The notes: a model not told the origin generated them from the sequence alone. DNA of 64,000 bases from Neolewinella lacunae (GCF_014349155.1 NZ_JACSIT010000152.1:214362-278361); one strand, 5' to 3'; positions 50,281 to 59,291 are shown, numbered from the stretch's first letter. Made by a program: numbers and translations.

Positions 50281-50298
50281 GCACCTGCGGCCGCGCCC
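50281..50298 (-). repeat. 18-bp dispersed repeat, copy 13
   Basis: Exact copy, about 100 bases beyond the tonB stop in tonB orientation, after the hairpin at 50343-50378. Confidence 0.9.
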
Positions 50299-50342
50299 CC
50301 GGAAAACGGCGCTCCGCACCCCACCGGGTCGCCCCGGAATGC

Positions 50343-50378
50343 GAAAGCCGACGCTCCGGGGAAGGAACGTCGGCTTTC
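50343..50378 (-). terminator. Hairpin downstream of tonB
   Basis: An 11-bp perfect stem gaaagccgacg/cgtcggctttc with a 14-base loop, 23 bases after the tonB stop. No clear T-run, so it may stabilise the 3' end or terminate weakly. Confidence 0.65.
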
Positions 50379-50400
50379 GTACGGTGCGTGGAGCAAAGGA

Positions 50401-51327
50401 TTACTCGAGCTTGAACTTCACGGGCAGGTTAAACTGTACGCGAACGCTGCGTCCGCCTTGCTTACCTGGGGTCCATTTCAGGCCCTTTTCATTCATCATT
50501 TCCACTACGCGGAGGGCTTCTTCACCGGTCTTTGCACCGGGGTTGCGCACTACTTTAGCATCGGTTACCGTACCGTCTTTCTCGACGACGAAGGAAACCA
50601 CGGCCATCCCCTCTACGCCGTTTTCACGGGCAATGGCGGGGTACTTGATGTTGCCGTAGATGAATTCCAGCATCTTCTTATCGGCGCAGGCTTTGCGGTC
50701 TGCGTAGCTGCTGATGTCTTCACAACCGGGGAACAAAGGCATTTGCTCTACGACTTTGAAGATCTCGTCAACTTTCGGCGCGGGTGGTGGTGGCGGAGGA
50801 GGTGGGGGTGGTGGCGCCTTCTCCACTTTTACTTCGGGAGGGGCTTCCATTACCGTATTCTCATCAACGGAAGTATCTTCAAATTCCGGTGGATCTTCTT
50901 CAATCAATTCATCTTCCGGAACCTCTTCAATCACCGGAGGGGGTGGGGGGGGAGGGGGTGGGGGTGGTTCCGCCGTACGGGGTGGCTCCATCTCGATTTC
51001 TTCGTCGAGGTCGAGGGCACCGTCGGGGATATAAATTTCCTTCGAGTACTGCGTCCAGCCGAAGGCGAGGAGCGAAAGGCCCACCGCGAGCGCCAGCCCG
51101 AAGTTGAAGAAGGTAGAGCTCAGCCCGAAAACGTCCAACGGTTCGTACTTCGCCCGGTTGGCGATGTAAGACTTGTTGGCGTCATCGGCTGCCCGGTACT
51201 CACCCTGCAGTGCCTTCTCCGAACGCTTATTGTAAACCGATCTCATGAAATAGACCAGCCCGATAAGCCCTGCGAAGATGAGGACGAGAATGATTCCCAG
51301 GGTACCTCCGGAGTATGAGATATCCAT
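50401..51327 (-). CDS. TonB-family energy transducer
   Basis: A 308-aa protein that passes inner-membrane energy to outer-membrane receptors. It has an extra N-terminal helix (about 8-28, TLGIILVLIFAGLIGLVYFM), a soluble loop, then the usual anchor helix near 75-93. Two polyproline runs of about 11 residues lie in the periplasmic linker (near 120 and 174), separated by an acidic stretch. The C-terminal TonB domain (about 220-308) has KYPAIARENGVEGMAVVSFV and KGLKWTPGKQGGRSVRVQFN. No ExbB/ExbD genes are adjacent. It is the last gene of a probable gltA-gcvH-vanZ-tonB run. Confidence 0.92.
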   Translation of the reverse strand: MDISYSGGTLGIILVLIFAGLIGLVYFMRSVYNKRSEKALQGEYRAADDANKSYIANRAKYEPLDVFGLSSTFFNFGLALAVGLSLLAFGWTQYSKEIYIPDGALDLDEEIEMEPPRTAEPPPPPPPPPPPVIEEVPEDELIEEDPPEFEDTSVDENTVMEAPPEVKVEKAPPPPPPPPPPPAPKVDEIFKVVEQMPLFPGCEDISSYADRKACADKKMLEFIYGNIKYPAIARENGVEGMAVVSFVVEKDGTVTDAKVVRNPGAKTGEEALRVVEMMNEKGLKWTPGKQGGRSVRVQFNLPVKFKLE

Positions 51328-51346
51328 GACAATTGGGTTTAAAAAG

Positions 51347-51793
51347 TTAATTGTTGTCTTCCACCGGAGTGGAAGGTGAAGTAGTGATTCGTTGTAAGAC
51401 CAGGTAGCAGATGCCCCCGAAGGCGGCCCCCAGGAGGTTGGCGACCATGTCTACGGGGTCAAAACTACGGCCGGCCGTCACCGTGCCTTGCAGTACTTCC
51501 ATCAGGCCTCCGAAAGTGCCGGCAAGACCGATGGCCGCAATTAGGCCCCACAACTTACGGCGTTCCGTGAAGATGGCCGACAATAATAGGGCAAAAATGG
51601 CGTAAACGCCAAAATGCGCAATCTTATCGGGGGAAAAAAGCAGGTTCCAATCGGGAACCACCGGCAGGGCGGCTCCGGGGAGCAAGCTGATCACGAGTAC
51701 GAAACAGGCGTAGGCTGCGGCCGCAAACCGTTGTATGCGGCGGGTTTGGGGGGAAGATGCCTCCCGCTTTTGCTTTGGTGGGTGGCCGGGCAA
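51347..51793 (-). CDS. VanZ-like membrane protein
   Basis: A 148-aa protein with four predicted helices. FSPDKIAHFGVYAIFALLLS near 53 contains the DKxxHFxxY pattern of the VanZ family, and DPVDMVANLLGAAFGGICYL near 112 is the conserved C-terminal part. Despite the name, most members outside glycopeptide-resistance clusters have no known function. It starts 5 bases after gcvH and ends 19 bases before tonB, so the three are likely co-transcribed. Confidence 0.85.
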   Translation of the reverse strand: MPGHPPKQKREASSPQTRRIQRFAAAAYACFVLVISLLPGAALPVVPDWNLLFSPDKIAHFGVYAIFALLLSAIFTERRKLWGLIAAIGLAGTFGGLMEVLQGTVTAGRSFDPVDMVANLLGAAFGGICYLVLQRITTSPSTPVEDNN

Positions 51794-51798
51794 AAAAA

Positions 51799-52188
51799 TC
51801 AGGAAATTAATTCGCCGTAGGCCTCGGCCGTGAGCAAGCCACTGTGGTCTGCGGGATCAGCAAGTTCAATTTTTACGATCCATCCTTCACCGTAGGGGTC
51901 TTCATTGACCAGGGTGGGGTTGTCTCCGTCCTTTTCATCGAGCGCGCTGTTGAACTCCAGAATTTTGCCGGCGAGGGGCAGGAAGAGGTCGCTGGTGGTT
52001 TTGACGGCTTCGACGGTGCCGAAGATATCGTTCCGTTCCAGGGTCTCTCCTACGGTATCGACTTCTACGTAAACGAGTTCACCGAGCTGGTCTTGGGCGT
52101 AGTCGGTGATGCCAACGGTGGCAATATTGCCTTCGATGAGGACCCATTCGTGCTCGTGGGTGTACAGCAGGTTAGCGGGAATATTCAT
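51799..52188 (-). CDS. gcvH: Glycine cleavage system H protein
   Basis: Carries the lipoyl arm between the P, T and L proteins of glycine cleavage. The 129-aa protein is standard. YTHEHEWVLIEGNIATVGIT is near 9, the lipoylated Lys lies in GTVEAVKTTSDLFLPLAG near 57-74, and EDPYGEGWIVKIEL is near 97. Starts further upstream add non-conserved residues, so 52188 is used. No gcvT or gcvP is in the window. It lies 54 bases after citrate synthase on the same strand. Confidence 0.96.
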   Translation of the reverse strand: MNIPANLLYTHEHEWVLIEGNIATVGITDYAQDQLGELVYVEVDTVGETLERNDIFGTVEAVKTTSDLFLPLAGKILEFNSALDEKDGDNPTLVNEDPYGEGWIVKIELADPADHSGLLTAEAYGELIS

Positions 52189-52242
52189 GTTGCTTAGTAG
52201 GTACGCAGTCGCGCACGGCAAAAAGTGGAAAAAAGAGGTGCG

Positions 52243-53544
52243 TTATTTATTGACTTGGGCCTTGAGCCAGTCGCTGGTTACTGACTTGGGCCTTTCCAGG
52301 GGCATACCCAGGGCGCGGCTCCAGATGCCGGCGGCCAGTACGCCGAGGGCCCGGCTGACGCCGAACAGGACGGTATAGTAGCTGTACTCCCGGAAGCCGT
52401 AGTGTACGAGGAGGGCACCGGAGTGGGCATCGACGTTGGGCCAGGGGTTTTTGACTTTGCCGAGGCCTTCGAGGATGGGGGGGACAACGTCAAAGATGTT
52501 CCAGACGGTGGTGATCAGGTTGCTGTCCTTGATGTACTGCTCGGCAAACTTGCGCTGGGCGGTAAAGCGGGGGTCGGGCTCCCGCAGTACGGCGTGGCCG
52601 TAGCCGGGGATGACCTTGCCTTCGGCCAGGGTGTTGTTTACGTAGTCCGCAATCTGTTCTTTCGTGGGGCGGTCGGTGCCGAGGGCTTCGATCATTTCGA
52701 AGATCCACTTGATCACTTCCTGGTTGGCCAGGCCGTGGAGGGGGCCCGCCAGCGCATTCATGCCAGCGGCGAAAGACAGGTAAGGGTCGCTCAGGGTGGA
52801 GCCTACCAGGTTGACGGTGTGGGCCGATGCGTTGCCCCCCTCGTGGTCAGCGTGGATGGTGAGGTACAGGCGCATGAGGCTGCGGAAGTCTTCGTCGTCA
52901 CTGCCCAGCATGTGGGCATAGTTGGCGCTGTAGTCGAGGGTGGTATCCGGAGCGATGTGCTTACCCCCTTTGAACGCGCGGCGGTAGATGTACGCCGCCA
53001 CGCGCGGCAAGCGGGCGATGAGGTTCATGCTGTCTTCGTAAACCGCATCCCAGTATTCGCTTTTGGGCATGCCCTCGGCGTAGCGCCGTTCGAAGATGCT
53101 GGTGGGCTGCATGGCCATGATGCCGATGGTGAACTGCGTCATCGGGTGGGTGTCTTCCGGAAGGCTGTCCAGGGTCTTGAAAACCTGGTCGGGGACGCCA
53201 GCGCGGGCGTGCCAATCGGCCGTCAGCCCGTCCACCTCCGCAGCGGTAGGAATTTCGCCCGTGAGCATGAGCCAGAACAAACCTTCGGGCTTGGGTTCTC
53301 CCTGGGGGCCGCTGGGGAGTAATTCTTTCAACTCGGGGATGGAATAACCACGAAAACGGATGCCCTTGATGGCGTCGAGCTGGCTGGTTTCCCACAGCAT
53401 CATCTTGATGCTTCGCGCCCCTCCGGTGATCTGTCCCAGGGTTACTTCGTCCACCTTTAAATCACCGTGGGCCTTGTTGATTTCACGCAGCTCCTGGTAA
53501 AGGGCAATGGCTTTTTCAGCGAATTTCTGTTTAAGGGATTCCAT
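52243..53544 (-). CDS. gltA: Citrate synthase, mitochondrial-like type
   Basis: Condenses acetyl-CoA and oxaloacetate in the TCA cycle. The 433-aa protein looks closer to eukaryotic mitochondrial citrate synthases than to E. coli GltA: GLFWLMLTGEIPT near 88, the catalytic His block LTIHADHEGGNASAHTVNLV near 228, AAGMNALAGPLHGLANQEV near 260, PGYGHAVLREPDPRFTAQR near 313, and the Asp in NVDAHSGALLVHYGF near 370. It heads a minus-strand run with gcvH, vanZ and tonB. Together with icd at 23520 it supplies two TCA steps. Confidence 0.95.
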   Translation of the reverse strand: MESLKQKFAEKAIALYQELREINKAHGDLKVDEVTLGQITGGARSIKMMLWETSQLDAIKGIRFRGYSIPELKELLPSGPQGEPKPEGLFWLMLTGEIPTAAEVDGLTADWHARAGVPDQVFKTLDSLPEDTHPMTQFTIGIMAMQPTSIFERRYAEGMPKSEYWDAVYEDSMNLIARLPRVAAYIYRRAFKGGKHIAPDTTLDYSANYAHMLGSDDEDFRSLMRLYLTIHADHEGGNASAHTVNLVGSTLSDPYLSFAAGMNALAGPLHGLANQEVIKWIFEMIEALGTDRPTKEQIADYVNNTLAEGKVIPGYGHAVLREPDPRFTAQRKFAEQYIKDSNLITTVWNIFDVVPPILEGLGKVKNPWPNVDAHSGALLVHYGFREYSYYTVLFGVSRALGVLAAGIWSRALGMPLERPKSVTSDWLKAQVNK

Positions 53545-53760
53545 GGATCGAAGGGTAAGTTTTTATTTGGTTTTGGGGAAGCCACGTGAATCTGTGGCTC
53601 CGTTGTCCATCAGGTAACACCTTCCCGTACTTCGGGTTGGGGGAGAAAGCGTTGCCAAACGGCTTAGCGGGCAAATAACGTGATTTCCCCACTTCTTTCC
53701 CCGGATTGGACCCGAAAGTTTCCCGGAAAACCAAATTTTCGTTGGCACGACAAGGAACCT

Positions 53761-55113
53761 CTACGCCAGCCCCCGTTTTTTTAGTTCCAGGTACTTATTA
53801 ATCACCGCTCCCGTGAGATCTTCCGGACGGGTCAGAACGACGTTGACCCCGTTTTGCCGCAGCCGGGCGGCCATCAATTCCCGTTGTTGCAGGAAACGGC
53901 GGGCGGTAGACTTGCGGTAAACGTCTTCCACCTCCCCCGTCGGCACATCCAGCAACTCCGCAATTTCCGTGTTTTCGAAGAGGATGACCACGAGTTGGTG
54001 CGATTTACTGATGCGCCGCAACCCCGGCAATACGCGGTCGAGGGCGTAGTTGCTCTCGAAGTTGGTGAACAGAATGATGAGGCTGCGCCCACCGAGCAGC
54101 TTGCGGCTGGCGTAGTACAGCAGGTCATAATTGCTTTCTCTTTGCCGGTCCTGCTGGCGGTAGAGCGCTTCCATGATGCGCCGGAGTTGGTCGGGCTTGC
54201 TGTCGGCGGGCAATACCGTGCCGATCTTGTCGGAAAAAGTGATGAGCCCGGCGCGGTCTTCACGGGTCAGGATGACGTTGCTCAGGGCCAGGGTGGCGTT
54301 GATGGCGTAGTCCAGCAGGCTCAGCCCGTTAAAGGGCATGAGCATGGTCCGCCCCTTATCGATGCAACAAAAGACCCGCTGCGCGCGCTCGTCTTCGTAC
54401 TGGTTGATCATCAGGGCGTTGTGGCGGCTGGTGGCCTTCCAGTTGATGCTGCGGAAGTCATCCCCCTTTACGTATTCCTTGATTTGGTCAAATTCGTAGC
54501 TCTTGGCCAGTCTGCGCAGGCGGCGACGCCCCGGGGCGGGTACCGTCGTTTTGGCCTGGAGGGCGAACTGGTTCATCTGTAAAATGCTGGGGTAAACGGG
54601 GACGACCTGGGCGGCAGCAAATTCCAGCCGCCGTTCCGCCAGCCGCCAGTTCGTCTTCAAAAAGATGTTGAGGTTGCCAAATTGGTACTCCCCGCGACTG
54701 AGCGGTAAAATGGGATAACTCAATTCGCGATCTTCCCCGGCGGGTAATTCAAAAGGAAGGTAGTGGTCGCGGATCTGCAATTCCGGCGGCAGTTCATCCG
54801 TCAGGGCCGCGTTAATGTTAAAAGTGCCCCGGTTACTTACCAGTACCCGCACGGGCATGCGGTCTCCCAGCGAAAAAACCCTGGGGGTGCGGCGCGTAGC
54901 CTCCACCGTGCCGGCCATGCGGTAAAGCTGTACCGTATCAAAGACCAAAGCCCCCAGCAACGCAACCAAGCCTGCGATGGCCAGGTAAAACAGCCAGCTC
55001 CAGTAAAAGCCCACGGCCGACGACAAAATGACGGCCCCCAGGCCCACAAAAAAGCGGTTCCCCAAATAGAGGTGGCGCAGGTGTTCGTAAATAGGCTTGA
55101 ACCAGTTTTGCAT
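53761..55113 (-). CDS. DUF58-domain membrane protein
   Basis: A 450-aa protein with two N-terminal helices (about 21-60, FVGLGAVILSSAVGFYWSWL) and a large soluble part. The DUF58 signature EYVKGDDFRSINWKATSRHN is near 215. It is followed by a von-Willebrand-A-like region (RVFCCIDKGRTMLM; RAGLITFSDKIGTVL). DUF58 proteins usually accompany MoxR ATPases in membrane-stress or protein-maturation modules; no moxR is in the window. A TACCTTTC box lies at 55121-55128 on the minus strand, only 7 bases before the ATG, so the mRNA may be leaderless. Confidence 0.9.
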   Translation of the reverse strand: MQNWFKPIYEHLRHLYLGNRFFVGLGAVILSSAVGFYWSWLFYLAIAGLVALLGALVFDTVQLYRMAGTVEATRRTPRVFSLGDRMPVRVLVSNRGTFNINAALTDELPPELQIRDHYLPFELPAGEDRELSYPILPLSRGEYQFGNLNIFLKTNWRLAERRLEFAAAQVVPVYPSILQMNQFALQAKTTVPAPGRRRLRRLAKSYEFDQIKEYVKGDDFRSINWKATSRHNALMINQYEDERAQRVFCCIDKGRTMLMPFNGLSLLDYAINATLALSNVILTREDRAGLITFSDKIGTVLPADSKPDQLRRIMEALYRQQDRQRESNYDLLYYASRKLLGGRSLIILFTNFESNYALDRVLPGLRRISKSHQLVVILFENTEIAELLDVPTGEVEDVYRKSTARRFLQQRELMAARLRQNGVNVVLTRPEDLTGAVINKYLELKKRGLA

Positions 55114-55120
55114 CGGGTCG

Positions 55121-55128
55121 GAAAGGTA
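55121..55128 (-). promoter_or_regulatory. TACCTTTC box directly before the DUF58 start
   Basis: A TAnnTTTG-like box (last base C) seven bases from the ATG at 55113. Confidence 0.5.
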
Positions 55129-55252
55129 CGTTTTGTTCCGAAATTGCGCAGCACGCCCCCCCCCCCGCGTGGCCCGCGGGCCGGAAAACGGGAAAGCAGC
55201 GACTTCCCCACCGGAAACCGCTGCTCTCCCAAGCAAAAATGACGGACCAGAA

Positions 55253-57331
55253 TTACCGCTTGACCATCCGCACCCGGCCGGTGCGGGTCCCGTCAGTCCA
55301 CCGCACAAAGTACACGCCGGCGGGGAAGGCCGCCAGGTCCACCGCAATCCGGGGCTGACCCGTGAAGACGTTGTGCTGCACTACCCGACGGCCGTTGCCG
55401 TCGAAGACTTCGATCTGGCCCTGCCCGCCCGTCCGCAGCTCGGGAAGTTCAAGGGTGAACTCCCCGCCCGTCGGGTTGGGGTAGGCCCGCAGTGCCAAAG
55501 CCGCCGGGCGGTCGGGGGAGCGGGTACTCGTCAGGAGTGCGTCGAGGTCGTGGCGCACGATGAAGCCGTCACCGCCGCTGAACCAGTAGCGGCCGTTCGG
55601 GGTCAGGGCACCGGCACGGAACGCGTAGCAATTGTAGGCAACGGCTTCCCAGGTGACTCCGTTGTCGCGGGAGACCGCTACTTCCCCGTTGTTGCCGGAA
55701 GCAAAGCGGTTGGTGAGCAGCAAGCCGTCGCTCGCCCGGCGGGTGATGTCGTAACCTCCCTGGTCGTTCTGGCTGGTCCAGGTCATGCCGCCGTCGGTCG
55801 TCACGTGGCGGCTGGAGGCGGTGGATACCCAGCCGTTGGTGGGAGTGGTGAAGTAAACGTCGACGGAGTTGTTGGCCGGCCCCACGCCCGCCGTCCAGGT
55901 CTGGCCGCCGTTGGTAGTGGTGGCAAACTGCGACTGCCGCCCCACGGCGTAGCCCCGGTTTTGGTCCAGAAAGAAAATGGCCGAAGGCTCGTAACCGAGG
56001 CTATGGGCAATCGCCGTCCAGCTCTGCCCATCGTTGGTCGTCACGTAAGCAAAGGTGCCCGACATCAGGTACAGGTCACCGTTGGGCTTCACCCCGATCC
56101 TCTGTGGGGTGTTGTTATCCGTCACCACGGCCCCGGGGAGGAACGGCGTAAAACTGGCACCCCGGTCGGTGGTAATCTGCACCCCGGACGAGCCCAAAAC
56201 GATGGCCGCACCGTTGCTGAGTGCGTGGAGATCCCGGCCGAATTGGTTCATTTGTGTCCGCGTCCAGGTCAGTCCCGCGTCGGTAGTGGAAAGGAGTTCG
56301 TTGCCATTGATGGCGTAGCCCAGGGTGTTGGTGGCAAAGGCCAGGTGCTCAAGCCGATCCAGGCGGCCGAAAGGGGCCAGCTCTACGAAATTGGCAAAAT
56401 CCTGGGGGGAATAAAGCAACTGGCTCTGGTTGCCTACCGTAAAAATTTCGTTCCCCCGGCGGTGGTACTTTTCGTTTACCCGCTGGGTGCTGGCCGGGAT
56501 AAATTCGTTGCGCGTCCACGTCACCCCACCGTCGAGGCTCTCCAGGCGGCTGTTCACCACCTGGGCCCCTACGAGGTGGGTGGCGGAAAGGGCGATGAAC
56601 CAATTGACGGAAGTGAGCTGGGAAGTAGGGTTGAGCAGGGTCCAGGTAGTCCCCCCGTTGGTGGTGCGGTAAAAAAGGCGGTCGGAGTCAAACAACCAGC
56701 CGCGGCTGGCGTCCAGCCAGGCCTGCTTCAGTACCGTTTTGGGGTGGGTGTAGCTCGTAGCGGTGAACGTGGCACCGTTGTCGGTACTCCGGTACAGCGT
56801 GTTGTCAATGAAGACGAAAATATTGTTGGCGACCGAAAAGTCCATATTCCCCCTGCTGTTGCCGGGAAAATCGATGGAAGTCCAGGTGCGGCCGCCGTCG
56901 GCGGAGCGGTCGTAGTAATTGCCGCCCGTTTCGTGGATTACTACGTTGGCAGTGAGCCAGTGGAGCTGGCCGTTGCTCGTGAAGTCGGGGTAATCGACGG
57001 GGCTCCAGACGTTACTGGCCAGGCGGAAAAAGCCGGTTTCAGTGGAGAGCATGGCCGTTGCGCAGCCGCCCGGGGCGCAGGCAATGCTCTCAATGTTCTC
57101 GTCGGTGGGGGAGGTCACCGTCGTCCAGCTTTGGCCACTGTCGGTCGTGCGGCGCAGGACTCCGCAGGTGCCTGCGGCAAAGCCCACGCCGGCAGCGTCA
57201 ATGTGGATGTCCTGGAAATGGGTGATGAAATCCGCTGGGTAGCTAACCGGGATATCCGCCTGGGCGCGGACGCAGGTGCCTGCGAACAGGACGAGGAGCA
57301 GGGGAAGGCAGAGATGGGCAAGGGAGCGCAT
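55253..57331 (-). CDS. Secreted YCF48/BNR-repeat protein with T9SS sorting domain
   Basis: A 692-aa exported protein with a signal peptide (about 1-23, LFAGTCVRAQ). About 12 YCF48/BNR-like beta-propeller blades recur, each with a T-DGG/N-G-x-T/S-W core (TTDSGQSWTTV; SADGGRTWTSIDFPG; TTNDGQSWTAI; TTNGGQTWTAG; VSRDNGVTWEAV). The last 75 residues form a type A Por sorting domain (RAYPNPTGGEFTLELPEL; FPAGVYFVRWTDG then RMVKR) that directs export by T9SS and surface attachment. It likely binds or displays an extracellular ligand; the ligand is unknown. It is transcribed away from thiL. Confidence 0.9.
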   Translation of the reverse strand: MRSLAHLCLPLLLVLFAGTCVRAQADIPVSYPADFITHFQDIHIDAAGVGFAAGTCGVLRRTTDSGQSWTTVTSPTDENIESIACAPGGCATAMLSTETGFFRLASNVWSPVDYPDFTSNGQLHWLTANVVIHETGGNYYDRSADGGRTWTSIDFPGNSRGNMDFSVANNIFVFIDNTLYRSTDNGATFTATSYTHPKTVLKQAWLDASRGWLFDSDRLFYRTTNGGTTWTLLNPTSQLTSVNWFIALSATHLVGAQVVNSRLESLDGGVTWTRNEFIPASTQRVNEKYHRRGNEIFTVGNQSQLLYSPQDFANFVELAPFGRLDRLEHLAFATNTLGYAINGNELLSTTDAGLTWTRTQMNQFGRDLHALSNGAAIVLGSSGVQITTDRGASFTPFLPGAVVTDNNTPQRIGVKPNGDLYLMSGTFAYVTTNDGQSWTAIAHSLGYEPSAIFFLDQNRGYAVGRQSQFATTTNGGQTWTAGVGPANNSVDVYFTTPTNGWVSTASSRHVTTDGGMTWTSQNDQGGYDITRRASDGLLLTNRFASGNNGEVAVSRDNGVTWEAVAYNCYAFRAGALTPNGRYWFSGGDGFIVRHDLDALLTSTRSPDRPAALALRAYPNPTGGEFTLELPELRTGGQGQIEVFDGNGRRVVQHNVFTGQPRIAVDLAAFPAGVYFVRWTDGTRTGRVRMVKR

Positions 57332-57490
57332 AGTTCAGGTTTTTGCGTAGGGACGAAAAAGGGAGGGAGATTCCATAAAACTAAGGACTTTTGTCCGCAA
57401 TTCCCTTGCCGGGCCAACAAGTTCCCCGCCGTCGGGCAACTTGCTGCCGGGCGGAGGGTTACCTTCATTGCACCCAAAGCGACTTTCTTT

Positions 57491-57508
57491 GCACCCGCGG
57501 CCGCGCCC
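57491..57508 (-). repeat. 18-bp dispersed repeat, copy 14 (1 mismatch)
   Basis: One mismatch, the same A to G change (plus-strand reading of the consensus) as at 16363. It lies between the divergent T9SS-cargo and thiL genes, 48 bases from thiL. Confidence 0.85.
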
Positions 57509-57555
57509 GTTTGTTGCTGCCGCCACCGCCGCAGCGTAGCTAACCCCACCCCCTT

Positions 57556-58590
57556 ATGGCAACCCGTACCGACGTAAATACCCTGGGCGAATTTGGCCTG
57601 ATTGACCGCCTGACCGCCCCTTTCCAACTCCGCCAGCCAAGCAGCCTGCTGGGCATTGGCGACGACGCGGCCATCATCGATACCGGCGGCCACGAACACC
57701 TCGTGGTCAGTACCGATATGCTCGTGGAAGGCATCCACTTTGATTTTGCCTACACCCCCTTGAAACACCTGGGCTACAAGGCCGTAGCCGTCAACGTGTC
57801 CGACATCTGCGCGATGAACGCCCGGCCCCAGCAGATCACCGTCAGTATTGCCCTGAGCAACCGCTTCAGCGTGGAAGCCCTCGAAGAACTCTACGCGGGC
57901 ATCCAGGCCGCCTGCGAGGCCTACGGCGTGGACCTGGTGGGCGGCGATACGACGAGCTCCACCAAAGGACTCATCATTTCCGTTACCGCCATCGGACGGG
58001 CCCCGGCCAGCCGCATCACCCGCCGCAGCGGCGCCAAGGCGGGCGATCTCATCTGCATCACCGGCCACCTCGGCAGCGCCTACCTCGGCCTCCAACTCCT
58101 CGAACGGGAGAAGCAGATTTACCTGGCCAACCCCGGCACCCAGCCGGAAATGAAGCCAGAAAACAAAGACCTCTACGCCGCCATCCTCCGCCCCGAAGCA
58201 CGTACCGATATGGTCGATCTGTTCGCGAAAAATGACATCGTACCCACGGCCATGATTGACATCAGCGACGGACTGGCCAGCGAGCTGATGCACATCTGCA
58301 AGGCCAGTCAGGTGGGCGCCATCCTTGAAGAGGCCAACGTCCCCATCCGTCCCGAAGCCCAGCTGCAAGCCCTCGAATTCAACCTCGACCCCATCACGTG
58401 CGCCCTCTCCGGCGGCGAAGACTATGAGTTGCTTTTTACCATCGACCCCAAAGACCTAGAAAAAATCCGCTTCCTGCCCGATATCTACATCGCTGGCGAG
58501 ATCGTCCCGACGGCCGATGGCATCAAGCTCCACACCGTCGGCGGCAACATCCACGACCTGAAGGCCCAGGGGTGGAGCCACTTCGGGTAG
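57556..58590 (+). CDS. thiL: Thiamine-monophosphate kinase
   Basis: Phosphorylates thiamine monophosphate to the pyrophosphate cofactor. The 344-aa protein has the ThiL/PurM-like signatures: LLGIGDDAAIIDTGGHEHLV near 32, STDMLVEGIHFDFAYTPLKH near 53, AVAVNVSDICAMNARPQQIT near 77 and YGVDLVGGDTTSSTKGL near 122. ISDGLASELMHI is near 236 and SGGEDYELLF near 282. It stands alone, with no other thi genes in the window. Confidence 0.95.
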   Translation: MATRTDVNTLGEFGLIDRLTAPFQLRQPSSLLGIGDDAAIIDTGGHEHLVVSTDMLVEGIHFDFAYTPLKHLGYKAVAVNVSDICAMNARPQQITVSIALSNRFSVEALEELYAGIQAACEAYGVDLVGGDTTSSTKGLIISVTAIGRAPASRITRRSGAKAGDLICITGHLGSAYLGLQLLEREKQIYLANPGTQPEMKPENKDLYAAILRPEARTDMVDLFAKNDIVPTAMIDISDGLASELMHICKASQVGAILEEANVPIRPEAQLQALEFNLDPITCALSGGEDYELLFTIDPKDLEKIRFLPDIYIAGEIVPTADGIKLHTVGGNIHDLKAQGWSHFG

Positions 58591-58616
58591 TGGGCTGAAT
58601 GCAGTGTGCATTCAGC

Positions 58617-59075
58617 TTAGGGCTCTTGTCTGCCTTCTTCTTCCTGCGGAAAATTCTCGCGGATGTGATCGAGAAGGCGGGTGAGTTCGGCGTAGTCGCT
58701 GGCCGTCAGGCCCGTCCAGGCACGGATGCGGAGTTCCTCGACGCGGGGGAAGAGCAGTTCGTGGGCCTGCTCGCCGGCCTTGGTGAGGGCTACCATGTAG
58801 CGGCGGCGGTCGTTGGGGAAACGCCGGCGTTCGGCCAGTTTTTTGGTGGCCAGCTTATCGATGATCCGGGAAACGGTGGGCGCATCTTTGAAAGTGCCGT
58901 TGGCCAGGTCGGTTTGGGAAGAGGCCCCGGCCTTGTAGAGGTGGTCCAGCACCACCCATTGTTCGGGCGTAATGTCTACGCCAGCGTCGCGGAAAGCACG
59001 CTGGAATTCCGCCTTGAGGAGGCGGGTGGTACGGTCGAGCATCGTGCCGACGTTGGCGTAGGAGAGTTGGCTCAC
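58617..59075 (-). CDS. MarR-family transcriptional regulator
   Basis: A 152-aa winged-helix regulator. ITPEQWVVLDHLYKAGASSQ near 35 and TVSRIIDKLATKKLAERRRF near 70 give the DNA-binding helix; DRRRYMVALTKAGEQAHELL near 90 is the wing. It converges on thiL with 26 bases between stops. A TACCTTCG box at 59103-59110 (minus strand) is a probable promoter. The target and effector are unknown. Confidence 0.9.
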   Translation of the reverse strand: MSQLSYANVGTMLDRTTRLLKAEFQRAFRDAGVDITPEQWVVLDHLYKAGASSQTDLANGTFKDAPTVSRIIDKLATKKLAERRRFPNDRRRYMVALTKAGEQAHELLFPRVEELRIRAWTGLTASDYAELTRLLDHIRENFPQEEEGRQEP

Positions 59076-59102
59076 GTGTTAAATTCCGGGTGGTTATACC
59101 GG

Positions 59103-59110
59103 CGAAGGTA
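59103..59110 (-). promoter_or_regulatory. Promoter-like box of the marR gene
   Basis: TACCTTCG on the minus strand, 27 bases before the start at 59075. Confidence 0.4.
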
Positions 59111-59266
59111 AGGATTAAGCGCGGCTATGTTAATTTCTGGTAAGCATACAAAGCGTCAAAACACGGGCTTTTATCCGGCAGCTACCGTGGCGGGGAGTGG
59201 ATGAACCGGGGGCGCTTGGCGCTTTTCCGGGGCGTTTGGGCGGTTTTTGCCCTTGGTCTTTGCCCG

Positions 59267-59284
59267 GCACCTGCGGCCGCGCCC
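59267..59284 (-). repeat. 18-bp dispersed repeat, copy 15
   Basis: Exact copy 7 bases beyond the stop of the hydrolase gene and in its orientation. Confidence 0.9.
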
Positions 59285-59291
59285 ATCTGTT

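Noticed and set aside
55097-57577. Long plus-strand frame opposite the T9SS cargo gene (826 codons)
   Set aside because: The minus strand encodes clear propeller blades and a sorting domain. The plus frame is a compositional shadow.
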